NCBI GenBank assembly: GCA_029879665.1
Contig: JAOUPW010000006.1
Coordinates: 1-14,883 of the forward strand
Direction: 5' to 3'
Length of the DNA stretch: 14,883 nt
Source of the DNA: Rhodospirillales bacterium
GTDB lineage: Bacteria; Pseudomonadota; Alphaproteobacteria; Rhodospirillales; JAOUPW01
Shown here: piece after piece, positions 1-9,406 of the stretch
Numbering within the stretch: the first letter of the stretch is position 1
Layout: the number at the start of each line of letters is the position of its first letter
Notes under the pieces: model-generated
The model's input: the letters and a program-made list of their open reading frames with translations, nothing else
Database searches by the model: none
Told to the model about the DNA's origin: nothing
Made by a program: the position numbers and the translations under genes

Positions 1-1303
1 CCCGTTTCCAGCCCCCCGGGGTCCGGCTACCTGCGTCATTGCGCCGGGTCCAGATGCGATCCTTGAAACTTTTCAGGAAATGCGCCCGCACCGTGGGATC
101 GTTGATGCGCCGCGTCAGATCTTCGAGTCGTTTCTGAAGCGCGGCGCGGTCTTCCGGGGTAGTGATCATGCGGCCCCGGGTTTCCATCTGCCACAACACA
201 TCAGACAACGGAATCGCCTTCGCCAGCACCCTGGACATTTCTTCCGCGCCGGCGCGCCGGATCAGGGTGTCGGGATCATCGCCGGCCGGAAGTTCGGCGA
301 TGCGGAGCGAATAGCCGGGCTTGAGCAGGGGCAGCACCCGTTCCGCCGCGCGGCCGGCGGCCCGCGCCCCGGCGGTGTCGCCGTCGAAACAGAGCACGGG
401 TTCGCGCACGATGCGCCACAGTTCCATGATCTGTTCTTCCGTCAGCGCCGTGCCCAAAGGCGCGACGGCGGTCAGGAAGCCCGCCTGATGGAGCGCGATC
501 ACGTCCATGTAGCCTTCGCTGACCACGGCTTCGCCCTTGGCCCGGATTTCCTTGCCGGCCAGGGACAGGGCGTAAAGCGTACGGCCCTTGTGAAACAATG
601 GAGTTTCCGGCGAGTTTAGATACTTGGGTTCGCCGTCGCCGAGAATGCGCCCGCCGAAGGCGATGACGCGGCCCCGCCGGTCGGTGATGGGAAACATGAT
701 GCGGCCGCGAAACCGGTCGTAAGAATCCCGTCCGCTATCTTCCGGGCGGATCAGCAGACCGGCTTCGATCATTTGCCCTTCGGAAATGTTTTCCCGCGCC
801 AGGGCGGTTTTCAGGAACCCGCGGCTGTCGGGCGCGAACCCCAGGCGGAATCGCGTGAGGGTTTCATCGCCGAGGCCCCGGCCTTTCAGGTAGTTTAGCG
901 CCGGCCGGCCTTCGGGCATGCGCAGGGTTTTCTCATAGACTGCCGCCGCCTGTTCCATCACATCATAGAGGCTCTGATTGCGCAGGGCCCGTTCGCGTTC
1001 CTGCGGCGTATCCACGGGAACTTCCATCCCGGCGTCGCCGGCCAGGCGTTCAACCGCTTCCGGGAAGCTCAGGCCTTCGGTCTGCATGACGAAATCGAAA
1101 GCGCTGCCGTGGGCGCCGCAGCCGAAACAATGATAAAACCCCTTTTCCTCGTTGAGCGTAAACGACGGGGTCTTTTCCTTGTGAAAGGGGCAGAGCCCCA
1201 GATGCTCGTGACCTTTGCGAGTCAGCTTGACGCGGCGGGATACAACTTCGGCCAGGCCGGTGCGGGCGCGAAGCTCATCCAGGAACTGGGGCGTAAAGGC
1301 CAT
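1..1303 (-). CDS. dnaG: DNA primase DnaG (C-terminus beyond window edge)
   Basis: Replicative primase, which makes the RNA primers for leading- and lagging-strand synthesis at the fork with the DnaB helicase. About 434 N-terminal residues are visible of a protein usually near 600; the DnaB-binding C-terminal domain lies off the left edge. The N-terminal CHC2 zinc finger is complete (C38-P-F-H41 and C59-F-G-C62). The TOPRIM catalytic core follows, with EGYMDV at residues 263-268 and DGD at 307-309, matching the metal-binding acidic residues of E. coli DnaG in both identity and position. I chose the start that gives MAFTPQFLDELRART, the usual family N-terminus, although no good Shine-Dalgarno sequence precedes it. 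It lies 186 bases downstream of yqeY on the same strand; that gap shows no convincing terminator for yqeY, so the two may be cotranscribed. In related bacteria rpoD usually follows dnaG, which would be outside this window (inference). Confidence 0.97.
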   Translation of the reverse strand, partial: MAFTPQFLDELRARTGLAEVVSRRVKLTRKGHEHLGLCPFHKEKTPSFTLNEEKGFYHCFGCGAHGSAFDFVMQTEGLSFPEAVERLAGDAGMEVPVDTPQERERALRNQSLYDVMEQAAAVYEKTLRMPEGRPALNYLKGRGLGDETLTRFRLGFAPDSRGFLKTALARENISEGQMIEAGLLIRPEDSGRDSYDRFRGRIMFPITDRRGRVIAFGGRILGDGEPKYLNSPETPLFHKGRTLYALSLAGKEIRAKGEAVVSEGYMDVIALHQAGFLTAVAPLGTALTEEQIMELWRIVREPVLCFDGDTAGARAAGRAAERVLPLLKPGYSLRIAELPAGDDPDTLIRRAGAEEMSRVLAKAIPLSDVLWQMETRGRMITTPEDRAALQKRLEDLTRRINDPTVRAHFLKSFKDRIWTRRNDAGSRTPGGWKR

Positions 1304-1489
1304 GCGGAGATACTTTCGGATATACCGAGATTAATTACGGCTGAAGGCCGCTATTTTAACAGAGCCGAGTGTAGGGCCATTCCGGCAGGCCGAAAACGTT
1401 GCAAAGCGGGGATAAGTCGTCTTTTCTCCGTCCCCCCGTTCCGGGAAAATACGCGAATCGGCCAAATAGGCAGGAAGTCGGCAGGAGAA

Positions 1490-1945
1490 TCAGCCCAGTT
1501 GGGCCTTGACCATGGGACCGGCCTTGGAAAAATCCATCTTGCCGGCGTAACGGTCCTTGAGCACTCCCATGGTGCGGCCCATGTCCTTGAGCGACTGGGC
1601 GTTCAGTTCCTTGATCACACCTTTAATAGCGGACGCCATTTCTTCTTCGTCCATCTGCTCGGGCAGGAAACCTTCAATGATTTCGATTTCCTCGGCTTCC
1701 TGTTGGGCCAGTTCGATCCGGCCGCCCTTTTCATACATTTCGATACTTTCGCGGCGCTGCTTGATCATGGATTGCAGCATGGAAAGGATTTCGGCGTCGT
1801 CAACGCCGTCGGAATTGCCCTTGCCCCGGGCCGTGATATCCCGGTCCTTGAGCGCGGCCAGGATCAGGCGGACGGTGGAAACGGTTCGCGCATCCTTCGT
1901 CTTCATCGCCGCCTTCAATGCATCGCCGAGTTGATCGCGCAACAT
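1490..1945 (-). CDS. yqeY: GatB/YqeY domain-containing protein
   Basis: A 151-residue cytosolic protein of the YqeY family, which is related to the tail domain of the GatB subunit of Asp/Glu-tRNA amidotransferase; a role in tRNA-linked metabolism is suspected, but the molecular function is not firmly known. The sequence shows the family pattern: an N-terminal helical part with MLRDQLGDALKAAMK and STVRLILAALKDRDI, a central IKQRRESIEMYEKGGR segment, then IIEGFLPEQMDEEE and a C-terminal helical part with MGRTMGVLKDRY (a phrase typical of the family, which often reads MGKVMG.lK). Length matches the usual size near 150. The start is supported by AGGGAGA seven bases upstream. It is transcribed divergently from carA and points toward dnaG, a neighbour pair that recurs in alphaproteobacteria. 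Confidence 0.93.
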   Translation of the reverse strand: MLRDQLGDALKAAMKTKDARTVSTVRLILAALKDRDITARGKGNSDGVDDAEILSMLQSMIKQRRESIEMYEKGGRIELAQQEAEEIEIIEGFLPEQMDEEEMASAIKGVIKELNAQSLKDMGRTMGVLKDRYAGKMDFSKAGPMVKAQLG

Positions 1946-2200
1946 CGTCGTTCTCCCTCAGAGCTTCGCTTATTGATGATTTTTTTCAGGGAGCAAAGAC
2001 GTTAACGAAAAAAGGTTAAAAAGGCAAATACTCTGATTAGAGCAACATATTGAAATATAATGATTTTTCATCCACAGACTGAAATACGCCCCCCTTGACG
2101 GCGGAGCCTGATTTGCTTAATAAAGCGCCAACCGTTGCGACTTTTATAGCAAAACCGCGGTTACCCGAACCGGGCTCCTTCTTTTCAGGATCAGCCACAT
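1946..2200. promoter_or_regulatory. Divergent yqeY / carA promoter region
   Basis: Gene-free AT-rich stretch of 255 bases between two divergent genes. On the plus strand a perfect TATAAT lies at 2056-2061, but only a weak CTGATT sits 17 bases upstream of it. A second candidate for carA is at 2095-2123. A short inverted repeat TGAAA/TTTCA (2051-2055, 2066-2070) brackets the TATAAT and could be an operator. A palindromic GTTAACG lies near 2001-2007. No clear minus-strand promoter for yqeY could be fixed. I see no coding potential here. Confidence 0.55.
2095..2123 (+). promoter_or_regulatory. Candidate carAB promoter
   Basis: TTGACG (5 of 6 to the consensus -35) at 2095-2100 is followed, after a 17-base spacer, by TAATAA at 2118-2123 (3 of 6 to the -10 consensus). 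This would start transcription about 70 bases upstream of the carA ATG. The -35 is good and the -10 is poor, so the TATAAT at 2056-2061 remains a competing site. Confidence 0.4.
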
Positions 2201-3412
2201 ATGGCCGAAGCCACGTCCACCGCCGCGCCGCCCACCCAGGGGGCGCGTTCTTTTTGCGCGCCGGAAGTAAAGCCGGAAGGCGCGACCGCGGCGCTGATTC
2301 TGGCCGACGGCAGCGTATTTTGGGGCCGGGGCGCCGGCGCCGAAGGCGTGAACGTCGGCGAGGTCTGTTTCAACACCTCGATCACCGGCTATCAGGAAAT
2401 CCTCACCGATCCGTCCTACGCCGGCGAGATCATCACCTTCACCTTCCCCCACATCGGCAACGTCGGCACCAACCCGGAAGACATCGAGACCGTGACCCCG
2501 GCGGTGCGGGGCTGCGTGCTGCGCACCGACATCACCGATCCTTCCAACTGGCGGGCGGCCAAACATCTGGACGCCTGGCTCAAATCCATAAACCTGATCG
2601 CGGTCACCGGCATCGACACCCGCCAACTGACCCGGCGAATCCGGGACGGGGGCGCGCCCAACGGGGTGGTGGTCCATGCCGCCGACGGCGCCATCGACGT
2701 CGCCGAAATGGTGGAAAAGGCCAAAGCCTGGCCTGGGCTGGAAGGTATGGACCTGGCGAAAGAGGTCACCTGTGCGCAATCCTCCACCTGGGACGAAGCC
2801 CAATGGACCCTGGGGCAAGGTTACGCCACCCAGACCGCGCCCACCCGCCACGTGGTGGCGGTGGATTTCGGCGCCAAGCTCAACATCCTGCGCTGCCTGG
2901 CGGCATCGGGGTGTAAGGTCACCGTGGTCCCGGCGACGGCGTCCGCCGACGAAATTATGGCCCACCGGCCCGACGGGGTGTTTCTGTCCAACGGCCCCGG
3001 CGACCCGGCGGCGACCGGCATCTACGCCGTGCCCATGATCCAAGGACTGCTGGAAAAAAATATTCCTATCTTCGGCATCTGCCTCGGCCATCAGTTGCTC
3101 GCCCTGGCCGTGGGCGCCACCACCGCCAAGATGCACATGGGCCACCGCGGCGCCAATCATCCGGTTAAGGATTTGCTGACCGGCCGGGTGGAAATCACCA
3201 GCCAGAACCACGGTTTCGTGGTGATGCGCGAAAGCCTCCCCGCCCATGTGATCGAAACCCACACCTCCCTGTTCGACGGCACGCTGGAAGGCATCCGCGT
3301 CGAGGGCCGCCCCGCCTTCTCCGTGCAGTACCACCCGGAAGCCTCCCCGGGCCCGCAGGACAGCCATTACCTGTTCGCGCGGTTCATGGAGATGATTGAG
3401 GGAACGGCCTGA
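2201..3412 (+). CDS. carA: Carbamoyl-phosphate synthase small (glutaminase) subunit
   Basis: Glutamine amidotransferase subunit of carbamoyl-phosphate synthetase. It hydrolyses glutamine and channels ammonia to CarB for carbamoyl phosphate, the precursor of pyrimidines and arginine. At 403 residues it is slightly longer than E. coli CarA (382) because of a low-complexity N-terminal extension of about 28 residues before ALILADGSVFWGRG. The N-terminal CPSase domain carries GEVCFNTSITGYQEILTDPSY (about 53-73). The class I glutaminase domain has SNGPGDP (263-269), the nucleophile elbow GICLGHQ with Cys294, and the HPE element with His378 and Glu380, completing the catalytic triad. The ATG is preceded by AGGA at 2187-2190, ten bases away. 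The extension makes the exact start slightly uncertain. It is the first gene of the carAB operon. Confidence 0.98.
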   Translation: MAEATSTAAPPTQGARSFCAPEVKPEGATAALILADGSVFWGRGAGAEGVNVGEVCFNTSITGYQEILTDPSYAGEIITFTFPHIGNVGTNPEDIETVTPAVRGCVLRTDITDPSNWRAAKHLDAWLKSINLIAVTGIDTRQLTRRIRDGGAPNGVVVHAADGAIDVAEMVEKAKAWPGLEGMDLAKEVTCAQSSTWDEAQWTLGQGYATQTAPTRHVVAVDFGAKLNILRCLAASGCKVTVVPATASADEIMAHRPDGVFLSNGPGDPAATGIYAVPMIQGLLEKNIPIFGICLGHQLLALAVGATTAKMHMGHRGANHPVKDLLTGRVEITSQNHGFVVMRESLPAHVIETHTSLFDGTLEGIRVEGRPAFSVQYHPEASPGPQDSHYLFARFMEMIEGTA

Positions 3413-3415
3413 CCC

Positions 3416-6400
3416 ATGCCCAAACGCACCGACCTTAAATCCATCCTCATCATCGGCGCCGGGCCGATCGTCATCGGTCAGGCCTGCGAGTTCGATTATT
3501 CCGGCGTCCAGGCATGCAAGGCGCTGCGCGAGGAAGGCTTCCGGGTCATCCTGGTCAATTCCAACCCGGCGACCATCATGACCGACCCGGGCATGGCCGA
3601 CGCCACCTATGTGGAACCGATCACCCCGGAAATCGTCGAGCGCATTATCGCCCATGAAAAACCCGACGCCGTGCTGCCGACCATGGGCGGGCAGACGGCC
3701 CTGAACACGGCGATCGAATTGGCCGAGCGCGGCGTCTTGGAAAAATACGGGGTCGAGATGATCGGCGCCGACGCCCGCGTCATCGCCAAGGCCGAAGACC
3801 GCCTGCAGTTCCGCGACGCCATGACCTCCATCGGCCTGGAATGCCCGAAAAGCCTGCTCGTCAAAAACATGGACGAAGCCCGCGCCGCGCAGGAAGAGAT
3901 CGGCCTGCCGGTGATCATCCGCCCGTCGTTCACCCTGGGCGGCATCGGCGGCGGCATCGCGTTCAATTCCGCCGAATTCGACAAGATCGTGTCCGGCGGG
4001 CTGGCGGCATCCCCCGTGCACGAAGTGCTGATCGAGGAATCGGTATTAGGGTGGAAAGAATACGAAATGGAGGTGGTGCGCGACAACGCCGACAACTGCA
4101 TCATCATCTGTTCCATCGAAAACATCGACCCCATGGGCGTGCACACCGGCGATTCCATCACCGTCGCGCCGGCGCTGACCTTGACCGACAAGGAATACCA
4201 GATTATGCGCAACGCCTCGATCGCGTGCCTGCGCGAAATCGGCGTCGATACCGGCGGTTCCAACGTGCAGTTCGCGGTCAACCCCAAGGACGGCCGGTTG
4301 GTGGTGATCGAAATGAATCCCCGGGTGTCGCGTTCTTCCGCCCTGGCTTCCAAGGCGACCGGTTTTCCCATCGCCAAGGTCGCGGCCAAGCTCGCCGTCG
4401 GCTACACCCTGGATGAATTGATGAACGACATTACCGGCGTCACGCCGGCCAGTTTCGAGCCGACCATCGATTACGTGGTCACCAAGATTCCGCGCTTCAC
4501 CTTCGAGAAATTTCCCGGCACCGAACCCATTCTCACCACCTCCATGAAATCCGTGGGCGAGGCCATGTCCATCGGCCGCACCTTCGCCGAATCCCTGCAA
4601 AAGGGATTGCGCTCCATGGAAACGGGGCTGACCGGCCTCAACGAGGTCGAGATCGCGGGCGTGGGTCCCGATGGCGGCGGCGAGGGCAGCGATATCCGCA
4701 ACAGGGTCCGCGCGGCGCTGGCCGAATCTTCGCCCGAACGCATTCTGCGCATCGCCCAGGCCTTTCGCCTGGGGCTCTCGTTCAAAGATATCCAGGCGTC
4801 GTCCCATTACGATCCCTGGTTCCTGGAACAGATCGAATCCATCGTCACGGTGGAGAAGGAGATCCGGGACCGCGGCCTGCCCATCGAGGCGCAAGGATTG
4901 CTCCGGCTTAAAAAAATGGGCTTTTCCGACGAGCGCCTGGCCGAGTTGAGCGGGCGGACCGCCGACGATGTGACGGCCCTGCGCCGCGCCCTGGACGTGC
5001 GCCCCGTGTACAAGCGGGTGGACACCTGCGCCGCCGAGTTCCCGTCCCAGACCCCTTATATGTATTCGGCCTATGAAGGGGACGGCTTCCATGCGCCTGA
5101 ATGCGAATCCGACCCCTCCGATAGGCCCAAGGTCGCCATCCTCGGCGGCGGTCCCAATCGCATCGGCCAGGGGATCGAGTTCGATTACTGCTGCGTGCAC
5201 GCGGCCTATGCCCTGAACGAAGCCGGGCTCGAGACCATCATGATCAACTGCAACCCGGAAACCGTGTCCACCGATTACGACACCTCCGACCGGCTCTATT
5301 TCGAACCGCTGACCGCCGAGGACGTGATTGAAATCGTCCGCATCGAACAGACCAAGGGCGACTTCAGGGGCGTTATTGTGCAATTGGGCGGACAGACGCC
5401 GTTGAAGCTTTGCCACGCACTGGAAGCCGCCGGCATTCCCATCCTCGGCACCTCGCCCGACGCCATCGATCTGGCGGAAGACCGCGAACGGTTCCAGGTG
5501 CTTTTGCAAAAACTCAACCTGCTCCAACCGGCCAACGGCATCGCCCGGTCGGTGGAAGAGGCGGAAGTTGTCGCCGATCAAGTAGGCTATCCCCTGGTGG
5601 TCCGGCCGTCCTACGTGTTGGGCGGCCGCGCAATGGAAATCGTTCACGACGCATCGGCGCTGCTCAGATACATGACGACGGCGGTCAAGGTATCGGGCGA
5701 CAGCCCGGTGCTGCTGGATTCGTATTTGCAGGACGCCATCGAGATTGACGTGGACGCCGTTTGCGACGGCGAAGACGTCTACGTCGCCGGTATCATGCAG
5801 CACATCGAGGAAGCGGGCATTCATTCCGGAGATTCGGCGTGTTCGCTGCCGCCGTATTCGCTTTCCGACGAGGCCATTGCTGAACTCAAGCGCCAGACCG
5901 CGATTCTCGCCCGCGCCTTGGGCGTGGTTGGTCTGATGAATGTGCAGTACGCCATCAAGGACGGCGATATCTACATTCTCGAGGTGAACCCGCGGGCCAG
6001 CCGTACCGTGCCTTTCGTCGCCAAGGCCACCGGCGTTCCGGTCGCCAAGATCGCGGCGCGCGTCATGGCCGGCGAGAAGCTCAAATCCTTCGGCCTCAAG
6101 GACTCAGTCCCCATGAAACATGTGGCGGTTAAGGAAGCGGTGTTCCCGTTCTCGCGCTTCCCCGGAGTCGACATCGTGCTCGGGCCGGAAATGAAATCCA
6201 CCGGCGAGGTCATGGGCATTGATTCCGATTTCAGCCTCGCCTTCGCCAAATCCCAACTGGGCGCGGGCATCCGACTGCCGGCGGAAGGAACGGTTTTCAT
6301 TTCCGTCAGGAATCGCGACAAGCAGGCCGCTTGTGATCTTGCGCGGCGGCTCGCAACGCTCGGGTTCAAGTTGATTGCGACCTCGGGAACCGCCGAATTC

Positions 6401-6691
6401 CTGAGCAGGGAAGGGCTGGAAGTGAAAAAGGTCAACAAAGTGCTGGAAGGTCGCCCCCATTGCGAGGACGCCATCATTTCCGGCAAGGTTCAACTGGTCA
6501 TCAACACCACCGAAGGCGCCCAGGCCCTGAGCGACAGCTTCTCCATTCGGCGCTCCGCCCTGACCAATAATGTCCCCCATTACACCACCATCGCCGGCGC
6601 CCAGGCCATGGTTGGGGCCATAGAATCCCTCAAAGACGGCGACGGCCTTGAAGTTGCGCCTTTACAGTCGTATTTTAAAACCACGTTCTAG
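3416..6691 (+). CDS. carB: Carbamoyl-phosphate synthase large subunit
   Basis: Catalytic subunit that phosphorylates bicarbonate, condenses it with ammonia from CarA, and phosphorylates carbamate to carbamoyl phosphate. Its 1091 residues fit the family (E. coli 1073). Two homologous synthetase halves are visible. The first begins with [20 protein letters not shown] and has an ATP-grasp region with [14 protein letters not shown] and [18 protein letters not shown]. The second begins near residue 570 with [20 protein letters not shown] and has [10 protein letters not shown] and [19 protein letters not shown] helical oligomerization domain lies between them. The C-terminal MGS-like allosteric domain, from about residue 955 ([12 protein letters not shown], then TSGTAEFL and VINTT), binds effectors such as UMP and ornithine in characterised homologues. 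Only 3 bases separate it from carA; GAGGGAA inside the carA 3' end acts as its ribosome-binding site. It is intact, with no frameshift. Confidence 0.99.
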   Translation: MPKRTDLKSILIIGAGPIVIGQACEFDYSGVQACKALREEGFRVILVNSNPATIMTDPGMADATYVEPITPEIVERIIAHEKPDAVLPTMGGQTALNTAIELAERGVLEKYGVEMIGADARVIAKAEDRLQFRDAMTSIGLECPKSLLVKNMDEARAAQEEIGLPVIIRPSFTLGGIGGGIAFNSAEFDKIVSGGLAASPVHEVLIEESVLGWKEYEMEVVRDNADNCIIICSIENIDPMGVHTGDSITVAPALTLTDKEYQIMRNASIACLREIGVDTGGSNVQFAVNPKDGRLVVIEMNPRVSRSSALASKATGFPIAKVAAKLAVGYTLDELMNDITGVTPASFEPTIDYVVTKIPRFTFEKFPGTEPILTTSMKSVGEAMSIGRTFAESLQKGLRSMETGLTGLNEVEIAGVGPDGGGEGSDIRNRVRAALAESSPERILRIAQAFRLGLSFKDIQASSHYDPWFLEQIESIVTVEKEIRDRGLPIEAQGLLRLKKMGFSDERLAELSGRTADDVTALRRALDVRPVYKRVDTCAAEFPSQTPYMYSAYEGDGFHAPECESDPSDRPKVAILGGGPNRIGQGIEFDYCCVHAAYALNEAGLETIMINCNPETVSTDYDTSDRLYFEPLTAEDVIEIVRIEQTKGDFRGVIVQLGGQTPLKLCHALEAAGIPILGTSPDAIDLAEDRERFQVLLQKLNLLQPANGIARSVEEAEVVADQVGYPLVVRPSYVLGGRAMEIVHDASALLRYMTTAVKVSGDSPVLLDSYLQDAIEIDVDAVCDGEDVYVAGIMQHIEEAGIHSGDSACSLPPYSLSDEAIAELKRQTAILARALGVVGLMNVQYAIKDGDIYILEVNPRASRTVPFVAKATGVPVAKIAARVMAGEKLKSFGLKDSVPMKHVAVKEAVFPFSRFPGVDIVLGPEMKSTGEVMGIDSDFSLAFAKSQLGAGIRLPAEGTVFISVRNRDKQAACDLARRLATLGFKLIATSGTAEFLSREGLEVKKVNKVLEGRPHCEDAIISGKVQLVINTTEGAQALSDSFSIRRSALTNNVPHYTTIAGAQAMVGAIESLKDGDGLEVAPLQSYFKTTF

Positions 6692-6721
6692 ATTTTTTTA
6701 ACTCCCTGGAATGTTGATTTT

Positions 6722-6753
6722 AACGGCCTTGAAGAAGGCCGTTATTTAGTTTT
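6722..6753 (+). terminator. Hairpin between carB and greA (terminator or leader attenuator)
   Basis: Perfect 9-bp stem AACGGCCTT / AAGGCCGTT with loop GAAG (6722-6743), followed by the T-rich ATTTAGTTTT. It lies 30 bases after the carB stop and only 35 bases before the greA start. The broken T-run suggests a moderate terminator. The opposite strand lacks a downstream T-run, so it works in the plus direction. Confidence 0.65.
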
Positions 6754-6778
6754 GATGATAAATGATGGATCGCCGACA

Positions 6779-7252
6779 ATGGAAAAAATCCCCATGACCC
6801 GCGAAGGCCTGGTCCGGCTGGAAGATGAACTCAAGCGTCTGAAATTCAAGGAACGCCAGGCGATCATTCACGCCATCTCCGATGCCCGGGAACATGGCGA
6901 CCTGTCTGAAAACGCAGAATACCACGCCGCCCGAGAACGTCAGAGTTTCGTCGAGGGCCGGATTCTTGAACTGGAAGATATCGTCAGCCGTGCCGAGGTT
7001 ATCGACATCACTCAGTTTTCCGGGGACGTGGTGCGGTTCGGCGCCTGGGTGATGTTGGCCGACGAAGAAACAGACGAAGAATCCACCTATCAGATCGTCG
7101 GGTCCCATGAAGCCGAAATCGGCGATGGGCGCCTCTCGGTAACTTCCCCGCTGGCACGGGCGTTGATTGGAAAAAGCCTGGGGGATTCGGTTGAAGTCGT
7201 CACCCCCGGGGGATCGAAAATTTACGAAATTATCAAGGTGGATTACCGTTAG
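6779..7252 (+). CDS. greA: Transcription elongation factor GreA
   Basis: GreA inserts into the RNA polymerase secondary channel and stimulates cleavage of backtracked RNA, rescuing stalled complexes. The protein has the N-terminal antiparallel coiled coil (about residues 1-75), including AREHGDLSENAEYHAARE, whose tip acidic residues (D and E of GDLSEN) are those that act at the polymerase active site. The C-terminal FKBP-like domain ends in PGGSKIYEIIKVDYR. The family motif SPLARALIGK is present. I chose the ATG giving MEKIPMTREGL and 157 residues, the standard length and N-terminus; GGA at 6767-6769 lies nine bases upstream. An in-frame ATG nine codons earlier, at 6752, has no Shine-Dalgarno sequence and sits at the end of the hairpin's T-rich tail. 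The stop codon abuts that of the convergent Lrp-type gene. Confidence 0.97.
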   Translation: MEKIPMTREGLVRLEDELKRLKFKERQAIIHAISDAREHGDLSENAEYHAARERQSFVEGRILELEDIVSRAEVIDITQFSGDVVRFGAWVMLADEETDEESTYQIVGSHEAEIGDGRLSVTSPLARALIGKSLGDSVEVVTPGGSKIYEIIKVDYR

Positions 7253-7801
7253 TTACACCTTGACCCCATTCTTGGGTTTCGGAGCCTTGGTCTTATTGGT
7301 GGAAGCGGCGGCCTTTTTTACATTCTCATTCAACAAAATGGGGACGCCGGGTAACGATTTGGATGCCCGGATCGATAACGCCGACTTTACGTGGCTGACA
7401 TTGGGCGCTGCCGTCAGCCGGGTTGTCAGAAAATCCTGGTAAGCGTCCCAGTCGACCGCCACCACCTTCAACAGAAAATCCGTTTCCCCCGCCAGCATGT
7501 GGCATTCCCGCACTTCCGGCCATTTGCCGACCAAGTCTTCAAATGCTTCCAGGTCCGTTTCAGCCTGGCTGTCCAGCCCCACCTGGGCGAAGACCGTGAC
7601 GTTGAAGCCGAGCGCCTTGGCCTCCAGATCGGCATGATAACCCTGAATGTAGCCGGCTTCTTCCAGCGCCCGGACCCGACGCAGGCAGGGGGGCGCGGAT
7701 ATCCCGGCGCGGCTGGCCAGTTCCACATTGGTAATGCGGCCGTTTTCCTGCAAATCGCGCAATATCTGGCGGTCGATGCGGTCCAGCTTGACCCGTTGCA
7801 T
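7253..7801 (-). CDS. Lrp/AsnC family transcriptional regulator
   Basis: A 182-residue DNA-binding regulator of the leucine-responsive (feast/famine) family, which typically controls amino-acid metabolism as dimers or octamers and responds to amino-acid ligands. The N-terminal winged helix-turn-helix is clear: LDRIDRQILRDLQENGRITNVELA, then the recognition region SAPPCLRRVRALEEAGYI (35-52). The C-terminal RAM ligand-binding domain spans roughly 66-146, with GETDFLLKV at 105-113. Beyond it is a basic Lys/Ala/Pro-rich tail of about 20 residues (162-182) that E. coli Lrp (164 residues) lacks. The start is supported by GGAG eight bases upstream. It is divergent from the small exported-protein gene and convergent with greA, without a single base between the stops. 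Specific regulon unknown; lrp is a possible but unproven name. Confidence 0.93.
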   Translation of the reverse strand: MQRVKLDRIDRQILRDLQENGRITNVELASRAGISAPPCLRRVRALEEAGYIQGYHADLEAKALGFNVTVFAQVGLDSQAETDLEAFEDLVGKWPEVRECHMLAGETDFLLKVVAVDWDAYQDFLTTRLTAAPNVSHVKSALSIRASKSLPGVPILLNENVKKAAASTNKTKAPKPKNGVKV

Positions 7802-7834
7802 GGGTAAAACTCCAAAATCTGGGGCGATTGAGTA

Positions 7835-7847
7835 ATTATATTATAAT
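7835..7847. promoter_or_regulatory. Divergent -10 elements upstream of the Lrp-type gene and the small exported protein gene
   Basis: A 13-base AT-rich core contains TATAAT on the plus strand (7842-7847) and two overlapping TATAAT copies on the minus strand (7845-7840 and 7840-7835). For the minus strand, CTTGGC lies 16 bases upstream of either -10, because the sequence repeats (7867-7862 and 7862-7857). The plus-strand -35 (CTGGGG, 7819-7824) is poor. Opposing polymerases would compete here, and autoregulation by the Lrp-type protein is plausible (inference). Confidence 0.5.
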
Positions 7848-7960
7848 GCTCAGGTGGCCAAGCCAAGATCGCATCGTCGGGACATCCACGGTTCGGAAGG
7901 GATTTTCGTTCTTTTAATCTCCTTTCACGTATCAACCTCTTCCTGGAAATGGAGACTATT

Positions 7961-8264
7961 ATGGCAAGACTTTTGATGATCATTGCCCTATTCGCGCTTT
8001 TTTCAGGCTTTCAGCCCTTACGCGCCGAGGGCGCACCCTGGATGGTAATGGCTCGCCATGGCGAATGCATGTCCCTAGAATCCGCCGCCCGCCGCCTGCC
8101 AGAACTAAGAGGCGTTTCCGACCCCTATTCCTTTGCCCTGGCCCTGCGTCAGGCGGGCGAAAAGGTTTCCGTGTCCGAACAGACCGTGAAAAACATTACC
8201 TTCGTCAAAATCAATGCTCCCGACCGTGGGCTGGCGATGGTTTTTGTGCCGCCCGTCGCTTGCC

Positions 8265-8269
<5 letters not shown>
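7961..8269 (+). CDS. Small exported protein of unknown function
   Basis: I do not recognise a named family. The ATG at 7961 is chosen over one at 7949 because GGAG at 7951-7954 sits six bases upstream of it. The product is 102 residues with a clear signal peptide: M-A-R, then a hydrophobic core LLMIIALFALFSGF, then QPLRA as a likely signal-peptidase site after Ala22. The mature part is about 80 residues and has two cysteines, Cys36 (in ARHGECMSLESAARRLPEL) and Cys101 at the penultimate position, which could form a disulfide in the periplasm. It ends VFVPPVACR. No transmembrane segment follows the signal. It sits between an Lrp-type regulator and trxB but has its own upstream promoter elements and a possible terminator, so a functional link to the thioredoxin system is only suggestive. 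Confidence 0.8.
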
Positions 8270-9364
<1,095 letters not shown>

Positions 9365-9406
9365 CAATGGAAACGACACCGTTTCCGCAAAGGACAAGTG
9401 ATCTTC

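Noticed and set aside
1304..1489. Search for a dnaG promoter or yqeY terminator in the 186-base gap
   Set aside because: TACACT and TAAAAT -10-like boxes exist on the minus strand, but their -35 partners are poor; no hairpin with a T-run follows yqeY.
1109..2005. A 298-codon plus-strand open frame spanning dnaG, the gap and yqeY
   Set aside because: It runs antisense through two clear conserved genes, and its translation shows no family signature.
2151..2187. Possible attenuator hairpin (CGGTT/AACCG) upstream of carA
   Set aside because: Only 5 bp, with no clean T-run after it (CTCCTTCTTTT); too weak to claim pyrimidine attenuation.
2144..4021. A 625-codon open frame on the minus strand across carA and carB
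   Set aside because: It is a shadow of the high-GC, strongly biased plus-strand codons. The translation is low in known motifs, rich in G, H, D and R, and the opposite frame is unmistakable CarA/CarB.
4046..5824. A 592-codon open frame on the minus strand inside carB
   Set aside because: Same cause: an antisense shadow of carB with no recognisable domain or ribosome-binding site.
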